From contig JAFRRK010000078.1 in the NCBI GenBank assembly GCA_017428115.1, positions 1-60,213 on the forward strand: 60,213 nt of DNA, read 5' to 3'. Below are positions 47,039 to 55,457 of the stretch, one piece after another. Under the pieces are notes generated by a model that had not been told where the DNA came from, searched no databases, and saw only the letters and a program-made list of their open reading frames with translations. Made by a program: the position numbers and the translations under genes. How positions within the stretch are numbered: position 1 is the first letter of the stretch; each line of letters opens with the position of its first letter. The stretch is from Bacteroidales bacterium. Lineage in GTDB: Bacteria > Bacteroidota > Bacteroidia > Bacteroidales > P3.

Positions 47039-47968
47039 GTGGATTTCGAACTAGAGAAATACAAATCGCTGGACTTCTTTGCACGCCAGATTGTGGAAGG
47101 TTTCCTCATCGGGCTGCATAGAAGTCCTTTTCATGGCTTTTCAGTCGAATTTGCAGAACATCGCCAATACACCGTCGGCGAATCCACACGCAATATCGAC
47201 TGGAAACTTTATGGGCGTACCAACAAGCTATTCCTCAAACGCTTTGAAGAGGAAACCAACCTTCGCTGCCAGCTAGTGGTCGACCACAGCAGCTCCATGC
47301 TGCTACCCCTCGAAGGACACAACAACATCGACCATCCCAACAAGCTCACCTTTGCCTGCTATGCCTCAGCCGTACTCAGCGAGCTGCTCCTCAAGCAACG
47401 CGATGCCTTCGGCCTCACCCTATTGAGCAACGGCATCGACCTGCAGACCGATGCACACAGCAGTCGGGTGCATCAAAAATACCTGCTCGAAATACTCGAA
47501 AAAGAACTACGCCAAGAGCCCAAGCCCTCACTCCAATCCCCCACCTCAACCCATATTGCCGAGGCACTGCACCTCACCGCCGAACGACTCCACCGTCGTT
47601 CGCTAGTGGCCATCTTCACCGATGCCCTCGTAACCCCCGACGAACACGACCCCATGATGGACGCACTACGACACCTGCGACATTGCAAGCACGAGGTCAT
47701 CTTCTTCCACACCCTACACCACGGACACGAGATAGACTTCGACTACACCAATCGCCCCACCGAATTTATCGACCTCGAAAGCGGAAGGCATCTCAAAATC
47801 CTTCCCTCCGAAGTGTCACAACGCTATCGCGAACAAATGCTTCGCCTAACCAACGACATCAAACAACACGCCATACGCTACCGTATCGACTATCAGCCAA
47901 TTGACACCCAACAAGGTTTTCACCAAGTGCTACTGCCCTTCCTTCTCAAACGCAACAGACATGTGTAA
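47039..47968 (+). CDS. DUF58 protein
   Basis: A 309-residue cytoplasmic protein, GTG start. The DUF58 signature FAEHRQYTVGESTRNIDWKL is followed by YGRTNKLFLKRFEEETNL and a von Willebrand A-like core (QLVVDHSSSML, LVAIFTDAL). DUF58 proteins usually sit beside MoxR AAA+ ATPases and VWA membrane proteins. None is adjacent in this window, so the gene stands apart from its usual partners here. Confidence 0.87.
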   Translation: MDFELEKYKSLDFFARQIVEGFLIGLHRSPFHGFSVEFAEHRQYTVGESTRNIDWKLYGRTNKLFLKRFEEETNLRCQLVVDHSSSMLLPLEGHNNIDHPNKLTFACYASAVLSELLLKQRDAFGLTLLSNGIDLQTDAHSSRVHQKYLLEILEKELRQEPKPSLQSPTSTHIAEALHLTAERLHRRSLVAIFTDALVTPDEHDPMMDALRHLRHCKHEVIFFHTLHHGHEIDFDYTNRPTEFIDLESGRHLKILPSEVSQRYREQMLRLTNDIKQHAIRYRIDYQPIDTQQGFHQVLLPFLLKRNRHV

Positions 47969-48037
47969 CCCACCCCCACATGTCCTTTTTTTTTGTTAAA
48001 AAAACAACATCACATACAATTATTCAAATAATTTTAC

Positions 48038-48045
48038 TATTTTTG
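48038..48045 (+). promoter_or_regulatory. -7 box of butyrate kinase
   Basis: TATTTTTG 58 bp upstream of the butyrate kinase ATG. No clear -33 element. Confidence 0.55.
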
Positions 48046-48103
48046 CAAATCGAAAATTGCACACTCATCCCAACGAAAGAATCAACAAAACACAACAATT
48101 ATT

Positions 48104-49195
48104 ATGAGTAATAAAAAATACACCCTAGTCATCAACCCCGGGGCGACCTCTACCAAGTCCGCCATCTACGAAGGAGAGACTGAGATATTTACAGAGAACC
48201 TGTCGCACCCCATTGAAGAAATTCAGAAATTCAAAGAGGTCGCCGACCAGTTCGACTACCGCAAAGACGCCATCCTCGACATGGTGAAACGCCACGGTAT
48301 CGGCACCGACGAAATAGCCGTAGTCATGGGCCGCGGTGGTCTCACCCGTCCCTGCGAAAGCGGCTGCTATCGTGTCAACGAACTCATGAAAGAAGAATGC
48401 CACGCCGGCATACAAGGCAAGCACGCCTGCAACCTCGGTGCCCTCATTAGCGATGCCATCGCTAAAGAAATCGGCCTCGAATGTGCCTACATCGCCGACC
48501 CCGGCATTGTGGACGAACGTCCCGACTATGCCAAAATATCTGGCCATCCCATCTTCGACCTCGACCCCAGCCACGAAGGCGTCATCTGGCACTGCCTCAA
48601 TCAAAAAATGACAGCCAAGCTCTACGCTCGCGAACTAGGCAAACACTATGAAGACCTCAACCTCATCATCGCCCACATGGGCGGCGGCGTAAGCGTGGGC
48701 ATCCACCAACATGGTCGCTGCGTTGAAGTCAACCGTGCCCTCTGCGGCCTCGGGGCCTTCTCACCCACCCGGTGTGGCAGCATCAACGCCAGCAAACTGA
48801 TCGAAGTGGCCTGCTCAGGCAAATACACCGAAGCACAGCTCAAAAAATTCGTCACCGCCGAAGGCGGCTTTGTGGCCTACCTCGGCACCAACGATGCCTA
48901 CGAAGTCGAGAAACGCGCGCTGGCAGGCGATGCCAAATGCCAATTGCTCGTCGACGCCTTCTGCTACCAAGTGTCGCTCGAGATTAGTCGTCTTGCCGCC
49001 GTCGTATGTGGCAAGGTCGACGCCATCCTCCTCACCGGAGGCATAGCCTACAGCAAGCCCTGGATGCAAATGATCACCGACCGCATCAGCTGGATTGCCC
49101 CCGTCAAAGTGTACAAAGGCGAGAACGAGATGCTCGCCCTCGCCATCTGCGGCAAGGAAATACTCGACGGCATAGAACCCAAAGAATACAAATAA
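48104..49195 (+). CDS. buk: butyrate kinase
   Basis: Interconverts butyryl-phosphate and butyrate with ADP/ATP. The 363-residue product belongs to the ASKHA acetate/butyrate kinase family: the N-terminal VINPGATSTKSAIYEG, MGRGGLTRPCESGCYRVNEL, the central LNLIIAHMGGGVSVGIHQHG and CGLGAFSPTRCGSI, and the late VDAILLTGGIAYSKPW. Branched-chain acyl-phosphates are possible alternative substrates. No phosphate butyryltransferase (ptb) lies beside it, unlike in many Bacteroidales. A strong hairpin terminator follows. Confidence 0.95.
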   Translation: MSNKKYTLVINPGATSTKSAIYEGETEIFTENLSHPIEEIQKFKEVADQFDYRKDAILDMVKRHGIGTDEIAVVMGRGGLTRPCESGCYRVNELMKEECHAGIQGKHACNLGALISDAIAKEIGLECAYIADPGIVDERPDYAKISGHPIFDLDPSHEGVIWHCLNQKMTAKLYARELGKHYEDLNLIIAHMGGGVSVGIHQHGRCVEVNRALCGLGAFSPTRCGSINASKLIEVACSGKYTEAQLKKFVTAEGGFVAYLGTNDAYEVEKRALAGDAKCQLLVDAFCYQVSLEISRLAAVVCGKVDAILLTGGIAYSKPWMQMITDRISWIAPVKVYKGENEMLALAICGKEILDGIEPKEYK

Positions 49196-49236
49196 TCCAT
49201 TCATAGGTCGCCCTTCACGGCAACCACAATCCATCA

Positions 49237-49275
49237 AACTCCATTTTTTCAATAGCCCATTGAAAAAATGGAGTT
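49237..49275 (+). terminator. hairpin terminator after butyrate kinase
   Basis: A perfect 17-bp stem (49237-49253 with 49259-49275) and a 5-base loop AGCCC, containing T6 and A6 runs inside the stem. It could act on either strand. Confidence 0.75.
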
Positions 49276-49306
49276 TAAAAATGAAAAATAAATAACAAAT
49301 AGTAAT

Positions 49307-50191
49307 ATGAAACGAATCATTCTCACCCTTGCAGTCATTGCGCTCGGCTTTGCAGCCAACGCCCAAGATGTCACCATCAAACGTGGCAAAGTCACCATGT
49401 CTGAAGCCGACTACCACATGCTCAAGCAGAAAGCCGATGCCTACGAATCAGTCAAAAAAGCCCTCGACGAAACCCTCGCGGCCTACCAAAAACAGCAACA
49501 GATGAACGACATGTATCGTCCCATCGAACTCAAAAACTTCAACGACTCAGCCTCCTACGCCATCGGCAAGGACATCTATCAAAGCTGGCTGCGCGACAAT
49601 CTTGGCATCAACGGCGAGGCAGCCGGACAGTCAATGATTGACTGCTACAAAGGACAGAACGCATGGAATGAAGCCACCATGCGCCCACTGCTGCAACGTT
49701 TCCAACAGGAATTCGAAAAACGCCAACAAGCCGAACGTGAGAAAATGATGGCAAGCAAAGACGAGAACATAGCCGCCGGCAAAAAATTCCTTGAAGAAAA
49801 CGCCCTCAACAAATCGGTCTACCAGACCAAAAGCGGCCTGCAATACAAAATACTCCAAAAAGGCAAGGGCAAGAAACCCACCGCCACCAACAAAGTGCGC
49901 GTACACTACACCGGCAAACTGCTCAACGGCACCGTATTCGACAGCAGCGTAGAGCGTGGCGAACCCGCCGAATTCTTCCTCAACCAAGTGATACCAGGCT
50001 GGACCGAAGGCCTCCAACTGATGGAAGAGGGTTCCAAATACATCCTCTACATCCCCCACAACCTTGCCTATGGCGAACAAGTGGTAGGCAGCATACCTCC
50101 GGGCTCAACCCTCATCTTCGAGGTCGAACTCCTCCAGATTCTGCCCGACAAGCCCCAGCAGAACAACGGCATACAGATGATTCAACGCTAG
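49307..50191 (+). CDS. FKBP-type peptidyl-prolyl isomerase, exported
   Basis: A 294-residue periplasmic folding factor. It has a signal peptide ([17 protein letters not shown]), a helical FKBP-N dimerisation region with a Gln/Lys coiled coil (about 40-160), and a C-terminal FKBP domain: [20 protein letters not shown], then [20 protein letters not shown] and [11 protein letters not shown] ... [16 protein letters not shown]. The layout matches FkpA/Mip-type enzymes. The stop is 2 bp before the aroC ATG, so the two genes are probably cotranscribed. Confidence 0.95.
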   Translation: MKRIILTLAVIALGFAANAQDVTIKRGKVTMSEADYHMLKQKADAYESVKKALDETLAAYQKQQQMNDMYRPIELKNFNDSASYAIGKDIYQSWLRDNLGINGEAAGQSMIDCYKGQNAWNEATMRPLLQRFQQEFEKRQQAEREKMMASKDENIAAGKKFLEENALNKSVYQTKSGLQYKILQKGKGKKPTATNKVRVHYTGKLLNGTVFDSSVERGEPAEFFLNQVIPGWTEGLQLMEEGSKYILYIPHNLAYGEQVVGSIPPGSTLIFEVELLQILPDKPQQNNGIQMIQR

Positions 50192-50193
50192 GA

Positions 50194-51135
50194 ATGAACA
50201 CTTTTGGCAACCAATTCCGGCTGACCACCTTCGGCGAATCGCACGGCCCTGCTGTAGGCGGCGTCATCGACGGCTGTCCAGCCGGAATTGTTATCGACCA
50301 CACCTTTATAGAGCATGAACTACAACGTCGCCGTGATGGCGACGACAACACCCCCCAAGGTCTCACCACACGCCATGAGGCAGACCATGTGGAATGGCTC
50401 AGCGGACTAATAGACAACACCACCCTGGGCACCCCGCTGTCGTTCATAGTGCGCAACACCGACTGCCGTCCCGAAGACTACGAGCCCTTCCGCCACCTCT
50501 GCCGCCCAGGACATGCCGACTACACCTACACTGCCAAATACGGCCTCCGCGACCATCGCGGCGGCGGTCGCGCCTCAGGGCGCGAAACAGTGGCAAGAGT
50601 GGTGGCAGGTGCCGTGGCCAAACAGATTCTCAAAGTGAAAGGCATCACCTTCCGCTCCTCACACCACGACCATGAGATACACTGCATCATTGAAGGCGTC
50701 GCCGCCGGCATGGGCAACCCCATCTTCGACCGTCTCAACGCGCGCCTTAGCTACGCCATGCTCTCCATCCCCTCCGCCATGGCCTTTGCCATGGGCGACA
50801 CCCCCGACGCCTTTCGACTATCACAGCAGTCTTTCCCCGACCAGTGGCGACATCTAGGCGAAGGCAACACCCTCACCCACACCAACCACTGCGGCGGCAT
50901 CCAGGGCGGCATCAGCAACGGCATGCCCATCATCTTCCACATCGGATTCCACCTCCCCCCTACCCTGCCAGTCGAAATGAACTGTCGCGACGCAGAGGGC
51001 AACCTCCACACTGTCCCTCCACAAGGCCGCCACGACAGCAACCACCTCAGCCGCCTACCAGTAATAGTAGAAGCCATGGCTGCATTAGTCATCCTTGACA
51101 TGTCACTACAACAACAAACACCCCACCAACCATGA
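50194..51135 (+). CDS. aroC: chorismate synthase, short form
   Basis: Converts EPSP to chorismate with reduced FMN. Typical motifs are present: FRLTTFGESHGPAVGGVIDG at the N-terminus, DYTYTAKYGLRDHRGGGRAS followed by GRETVARVVAGAVAKQ, the late GIQGGISNGMPI, and GRHDSNHLSRLPVIVEAMAA near the end. At 313 residues it is about 40-50 shorter than most AroC. The missing part lies between TFRSSHHDHEI and CIIEGVAAGMG, where other AroC proteins have a longer, variable segment. Flanking catalytic motifs are intact and no frame break is visible, so it is probably active. Confidence 0.94.
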   Translation: MNTFGNQFRLTTFGESHGPAVGGVIDGCPAGIVIDHTFIEHELQRRRDGDDNTPQGLTTRHEADHVEWLSGLIDNTTLGTPLSFIVRNTDCRPEDYEPFRHLCRPGHADYTYTAKYGLRDHRGGGRASGRETVARVVAGAVAKQILKVKGITFRSSHHDHEIHCIIEGVAAGMGNPIFDRLNARLSYAMLSIPSAMAFAMGDTPDAFRLSQQSFPDQWRHLGEGNTLTHTNHCGGIQGGISNGMPIIFHIGFHLPPTLPVEMNCRDAEGNLHTVPPQGRHDSNHLSRLPVIVEAMAALVILDMSLQQQTPHQP

Positions 51136-51878
51136 AACATTTTTCCCTACTATCCACCCTCGCACTCCTCCTGTTGCTGGCCTCCTGCGGCAACAAAGAC
51201 GAGATAGTTATCGAAGGCACCCTCCAAAACGGAGCCAACAAGGTAATATACATCGAAGAAATGTCGCCCGAATCGCGCATCTTCCTCGACTCCGTAAAAC
51301 TCGACTCCAAAGGGCACTTCAAATTCCGCTACGCCATGCCCTACAAAACATTTATCAACGTCCACGTCAGCGATGTCGACTACATCGTGCTCCTGCCCGA
51401 CTTGGGCGAGAAAATAGTGATGCACGGCGACTACAACGCCCTTTCCAACAGCTACGAACTGGAGGGCACCGGCGAGTCGCAGACACTATGGCAGTTGCAA
51501 GACTACTCCAACCACGGCACCGAAGTGCTCAAAGACCTGGTGGCCACCGACACCAAAAACCGCCAACTGCTGGCCGACGGCGACATGAGCCAAGAAGAAT
51601 ACGACCACGAACACAGCCTCACCGACTCGCTCTACCTGGCCACCTTCGCCGAGCAACAACAATATGTAGTACACTTTATCGAGGACAACCTAGGCTCACT
51701 CACCACACTCATCGCCCTCTACAAACCATTCAACAATCGGCCGCTCATCAACCCTGCCGACAGCTTCGAATTCTACGAGGCCGTGCTAGAAGGTCTGCAA
51801 CAAGACATGCCCGACAACCCCCATACCCTTCATTTCAAAAACTCAGTGGAGCGCCTCCGCTACCAATATGCCCAATAG
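51132..51878 (+). CDS. DUF4369 lipoprotein
   Basis: A 248-residue lipoprotein (LLLLASCGNKDEI) with an N-terminal DUF4369 beta domain (IVIEGTLQNGANKVIYIEEM, FLDSVKLDSKGHFKFRY) and a helical remainder. Related Bacteroidetes proteins carry a C-terminal thioredoxin-like domain; none is present here. Its ATG overlaps the aroC TGA, and its end overlaps the lpxH start by 11 bp, so the three are translationally coupled. Confidence 0.85.
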   Translation: MKHFSLLSTLALLLLLASCGNKDEIVIEGTLQNGANKVIYIEEMSPESRIFLDSVKLDSKGHFKFRYAMPYKTFINVHVSDVDYIVLLPDLGEKIVMHGDYNALSNSYELEGTGESQTLWQLQDYSNHGTEVLKDLVATDTKNRQLLADGDMSQEEYDHEHSLTDSLYLATFAEQQQYVVHFIEDNLGSLTTLIALYKPFNNRPLINPADSFEFYEAVLEGLQQDMPDNPHTLHFKNSVERLRYQYAQ

Positions 51879-52623
51879 CAAGCTCTACTTCATAACCGAT
51901 GCCCACCTCGGAGCAGGGCCCGACTCGCCCCAGCGCGAACGCGACCTCTGCTCACTCCTCGACCAAATGAAGCTCGACGCCGCCATGGTCGTCTTCCTGG
52001 GCGACATGTTCGACTTCTGGTTCACCTACCGCTATGTAGTACCCCGCGGCCATGTGCGCCTGCTGGGCAAGATGGCCGAACTGGCCGATGCCGGTATCGA
52101 ACTACACTTCTTCATCGGCAACCACGACATGTGGCTCTTCGACTATCTGCAAAAAGAGGTCGGGGCCATCATGCACGACGAACCCGACACCCTCATCTTC
52201 GACGGACGCCGATTCCTCGTAGGCCACGGCGACGGCCTAGGCCACCTCGACCGCCGCTACGACATCATCCGTCGCATCTTCCGCAACCGCCTCAACCAGC
52301 GCCTCTTCGCCCTACTCCCCTCGGGGCTAACCTTCGGCATTGCCAACAGCTGGAGCAACAGCAGCCGCAAAAGCCACATCAAAAAAAATCCCAACCTATT
52401 CGACTACTTCGGCGACGACCGCGAGGGCATCGTCATCTACTGCCGCCAGCGACTGCAACATGAGCATTTCGACTACTGCGTCTTCGGCCACCGCCACACC
52501 CCCCTTGTCAAAGACGACTGCCTGCCCAACTGCACCTACGTCAACGTGGGCGACTGGCTGATGCACCGCAACTACGCCGTTTATGAGGACGGCCGCCTTC
52601 AACTGATAGACCTCAAACAATAG
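51868..52623 (+). CDS. lpxH: UDP-2,3-diacylglucosamine diphosphatase LpxH
   Basis: Releases lipid X from UDP-2,3-diacylglucosamine in lipid A synthesis; peripheral inner-membrane metallophosphoesterase. The 251-residue product has all metal motifs: FITDAHLGAG, VVFLGDMFDFWF, IGNHDMWLF, FLVGHGDGLGHLDRRYD and the late CVFGHRHTPLV. It supports an LPS-producing Gram-negative host. Confidence 0.93.
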   Translation: MPNSKLYFITDAHLGAGPDSPQRERDLCSLLDQMKLDAAMVVFLGDMFDFWFTYRYVVPRGHVRLLGKMAELADAGIELHFFIGNHDMWLFDYLQKEVGAIMHDEPDTLIFDGRRFLVGHGDGLGHLDRRYDIIRRIFRNRLNQRLFALLPSGLTFGIANSWSNSSRKSHIKKNPNLFDYFGDDREGIVIYCRQRLQHEHFDYCVFGHRHTPLVKDDCLPNCTYVNVGDWLMHRNYAVYEDGRLQLIDLKQ

Positions 52624-52978
52624 TCGCCACCCCCTACCCCCTGCAACAATTCTCACCAACACTGCCAACCCACCTCCCATCCCCCTACTTACAGACCCCC
52701 ATCCTCCCCGCTTACCCCACACTCCCTTCAACACCTCAACACTGCAACACCGTACCCCTTCTTACCGATAACGACTTATAAAGAGGTTGTTCACCCATTT
52801 CTTCACGGCAAATAAATGGTAGAAAAACAACAAACGAACTGCAAAAAGGCGAACCAAGAAACGAAAAACAAAGAAACGAAAGCCTTAGCACCCCGACTTA
52901 CCTACTGATAAACACGTAAAAACAAGCACACTACAACATATCGTCAAACGAATTAACAAATAATTCAAAATAAATATG
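52624..52978. other. spacer, C-rich then A-rich
   Basis: About 350 bases without a credible gene. The first half continues the C-rich, G-poor composition of the preceding genes (many CCCC and CAACA runs). The second half is A-rich and leads into the promoter at 52979. Confidence 0.5.
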
Positions 52979-52986
52979 TATATTTG
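52979..52986 (+). promoter_or_regulatory. -7 box of the YjbH-like pair
   Basis: TATATTTG, matching TAnnTTTG. An in-frame ATG at 52976 overlaps this box and is therefore unlikely to be the start of the downstream gene. Confidence 0.6.
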
Positions 52987-53002
52987 CAATCGCAATTATA
53001 AC

Positions 53003-53944
53003 ATGACTCTTATGCAAAAAAGAACCACACGTCACAAAACGGCTCCCCTATTGGCATTGATGCTGGGATTGGTACTGGTGTGCCCTACACAGCGGATGAA
53101 GGCGCAGGAGCACAAGATGAGTTTCGACATTTTTTCGGGGCTGAACTTCGGTTTCCGCGACATCTCATACGACCGCCAGTACGACCTCTACATTGCCCTT
53201 ACACCTGGCTTCAAATGGCACTTCGGCGACCACTGGCAGGTGGCCGGACAGATGATTGTGGACATTGTCGACCAATTCGACAACCCATATTACAATCCCT
53301 ACTACAATCGTCAGCGCAACATTTTCCATTTCCGAATGCTCGACATTAGCAAGGAGCTGCGGCTGGGCATGCTCTACGCCAAGGCCAGCGCAGGATTCTT
53401 CACCGAGTCGCGCTACGGCGTGGACTTGAAGTTGTTCTTGCCTCTGACCAGCTGGTTTGCCCTCGAGGCACAAGGCGGCCTGACAGGATTGTTCTCCACC
53501 TCCGGCGGTTGGGGATTCAGCCCCATGCAGCGCTTTGCCGGCACCATCGGCGGCGACATCTACCTCTCACGCAGTAACACACAGCTGCGAGGTGTGATAG
53601 GGTCGTATCTCTACCGCGACCTCGGCTTTGAAGTGGAGGCCATACGCCACTTTCGCCACTCATCGGTGTCGCTCTATGCCAATTGGAACAACAAAGACGA
53701 CTTCGACGGTGGTTTTCGCGTGGTGGTGGCACTACCGCCCTACCACCGCAAACAGCGCATGGTCAACGTCCGCCCCGCCGCCACCTTCAACATGCCCTAC
53801 TCCATCATGATGCACGAATGGACCAACCGCATGTACCACACCGACCCCGAAGAGAACATGCGCGACGGCTGGTTCAGCCGCGACCTGCTAGAATGGGGCA
53901 GCCACACCATGCAGCCCGACTTTATTATCACGCCTAAAGAGTAA
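53003..53944 (+). CDS. outer-membrane beta-barrel-like protein, partner of the YjbH-like gene
   Basis: A 313-residue exported protein. ATG 53003 is chosen because the earlier ATG lies in the promoter. The signal peptide is APLLALMLGLVLVCPTQRMKA-like with cleavage near AQEH. The mature part is rich in alternating hydrophobic/aromatic strands (FDIFSGLNFGFRDISYDRQY, LGMLYAKASAGFFTESRYGV, FALEAQGGLTGLFSTSGGWG), as expected for a barrel. It is 5 bp from the YjbH-like gene. It may correspond to one half of the large proteobacterial YjbH/GfcD exopolysaccharide protein, but the resemblance is weak. Confidence 0.7.
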   Translation: MTLMQKRTTRHKTAPLLALMLGLVLVCPTQRMKAQEHKMSFDIFSGLNFGFRDISYDRQYDLYIALTPGFKWHFGDHWQVAGQMIVDIVDQFDNPYYNPYYNRQRNIFHFRMLDISKELRLGMLYAKASAGFFTESRYGVDLKLFLPLTSWFALEAQGGLTGLFSTSGGWGFSPMQRFAGTIGGDIYLSRSNTQLRGVIGSYLYRDLGFEVEAIRHFRHSSVSLYANWNNKDDFDGGFRVVVALPPYHRKQRMVNVRPAATFNMPYSIMMHEWTNRMYHTDPEENMRDGWFSRDLLEWGSHTMQPDFIITPKE

Positions 53945-53949
53945 CAGAG

Positions 53950-54720
53950 ATGAAAAGACATATAATATATAGTATAGCACTAATGCTCGGCATCCTGCCA
54001 CTGACGGGCAGGGCACAACAATACACAGGCATCTCAGGACTGATACATGTGCCGTCGGCCGAGATGCACCACGAGGGCGATGCCAACATCGGCATACACT
54101 ATCTGAACAAGGAGATGCTGCCCGATATCGGCTTCACTTACAATAACGAAAAATACAACACCTACGACTACTACCTGAGCATCACACCCTACAGCTGGAT
54201 AGAGTTGAGCTATATATGCACCAAGCGCATGGACTTGGTGAATGGCGAGCCTAAATACAGACGCAAAGACCGCAATGCCTCCATTAAGATACGCCCGCTG
54301 AAAGAGGGCAAATACTGGCCGGCAGTAGCGATAGGGTGCAACGACGTAGGCAGCAGCGTGGCATCACTCATCACCAGCAGCAACAACAATGTGCAACTCT
54401 ATTTCCAAAACTACTATGCTGCAGCCACCAAGCACTTCGACTTGGGAGGCAACATATTGGGGGTGACACTGGCCTATCGCTACTACACGCGCGACTATAA
54501 CGACAAATGGAACGGCCTAGTGGGGGGAATCACTTTCCGACCGTCATTCTTTCCACAAGCCAGAGCCATTGCAGAGTGGACGGGCAACGAATTCCAACTG
54601 GGCATCGACGCACTGCTGTTCCAACACGTGTTTATCCAGGCGAGCCTCAAAGACTTCAAATATCCCAACGTAGGGCTCAGTTTCCAGATGAATCTCTTGG
54701 GAAAAAGATATAAATATTGA
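53950..54720 (+). CDS. YjbH-domain outer-membrane protein
   Basis: A 256-residue exported protein with a signal peptide (SIALMLGILPLTGRAQ). The start of the mature part, QYTGISGLIHVPSAEMHHEG then DANIGIHYLNKE, is the YjbH-domain pattern, followed by amphipathic strands (YYLSITPYSWIELSYICTKR) and ending NVGLSFQMNLLG. YjbH-like proteins are linked to exopolysaccharide or capsule secretion in the outer membrane. Cotranscribed with the preceding barrel-like gene. Confidence 0.78.
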   Translation: MKRHIIYSIALMLGILPLTGRAQQYTGISGLIHVPSAEMHHEGDANIGIHYLNKEMLPDIGFTYNNEKYNTYDYYLSITPYSWIELSYICTKRMDLVNGEPKYRRKDRNASIKIRPLKEGKYWPAVAIGCNDVGSSVASLITSSNNNVQLYFQNYYAAATKHFDLGGNILGVTLAYRYYTRDYNDKWNGLVGGITFRPSFFPQARAIAEWTGNEFQLGIDALLFQHVFIQASLKDFKYPNVGLSFQMNLLGKRYKY

Positions 54721-54772
54721 AGTTAGAAATCGAATTGTTGAAAACCCCTGTTAATAAAAAAGGTCAAAAAAA

Positions 54773-54803
54773 TTTGGTATGTAAAAAAAAATGTGTACTT
54801 TTG
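54773..54803 (+). promoter_or_regulatory. promoter of the Cys/His-rich lipoprotein
   Basis: TTTG at 54773-54776, a 19-bp spacer, then TACTTTTG at 54796-54803, an ideal Bacteroidetes promoter. It is followed by a leader of about 110 bases. Confidence 0.82.
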
Positions 54804-54916
54804 CATATTGGAAATGATAGCAAACATGGCATAAAGAATGCCATTAAATATCGTGGACACAACAATTTAGACAAAAAACGAAAAGAATAAAAACAACAAA
54901 AAACAACTTTTACAAA

Positions 54917-55357
54917 ATGAAAAAGAGAACTTTTTTCTTGTCAAGCATGGTGGCTGTTGCCCTTTTTGCTGCTGCTATTAGCTTCGTTTCCTGCAACAAG
55001 GAGGATGTTGATTACGACAGCATCAATGAGCCCACTTATGTTGTAACTCCCGACATGGACAGCGACAGTCCTAAGGATGTTACCTTCAACTGCCCCTGGT
55101 GCGGCACCCCCGTCAGCACCCACGGCGTATGCATCCACCACTATGGTCCTAAGGCTATCAGCGAGGCCCTGTACTGCGACGACCCCACTTGTCCTCTCTG
55201 CCCCCTGAATCCTAATCCCGATCCTCGTTTCGATGGTCGTCCCATCCAGCACCGTCATGTGTTTGATGTCTGCTCCTTTGGTCACGCTACCCACTTCCAC
55301 CTTGGTGGCGCCTCTGGAGACTACGACCACCACACCCACGTTTGGGATCTCCAGTAA
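54917..55357 (+). CDS. Cys/His-rich lipoprotein of unknown function
   Basis: A 146-residue lipoprotein: lysine start, hydrophobic core and lipobox ISFVSC. After an acidic spacer (about 25-50) comes a CPWCG knuckle, then GVCIHHYGPKAISEALYCDD and a PTCPLCPLNPNPDPRFDGRP run. The C-terminal histidine cluster is QHRHVFDVCSFGHATHFHLG followed by YDHHTHVWDLQ. Two Cys-x2-Cys pairs and about a dozen His in ~90 residues suggest metal binding (Zn, Cu or Ni). No known family was recognised. Codon choice, a strong promoter and the long leader suggest high expression. It precedes glyA by 100 bp. Confidence 0.8.
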   Translation: MKKRTFFLSSMVAVALFAAAISFVSCNKEDVDYDSINEPTYVVTPDMDSDSPKDVTFNCPWCGTPVSTHGVCIHHYGPKAISEALYCDDPTCPLCPLNPNPDPRFDGRPIQHRHVFDVCSFGHATHFHLGGASGDYDHHTHVWDLQ

Positions 55358-55457
55358 TAGGACTATGAGATATACCACCTCACATCTCAATGAGGCGTGG
55401 GGTGGTTTGTCGTACACTTATATTTAGAACTTAAACTCAATTTATAAATATATTTAT

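Noticed and set aside
52976..53002. ATG 52976 as the start of the barrel-like gene
   Set aside because: It overlaps the TATATTTG promoter box; ATG 53003 gives a normal signal peptide.
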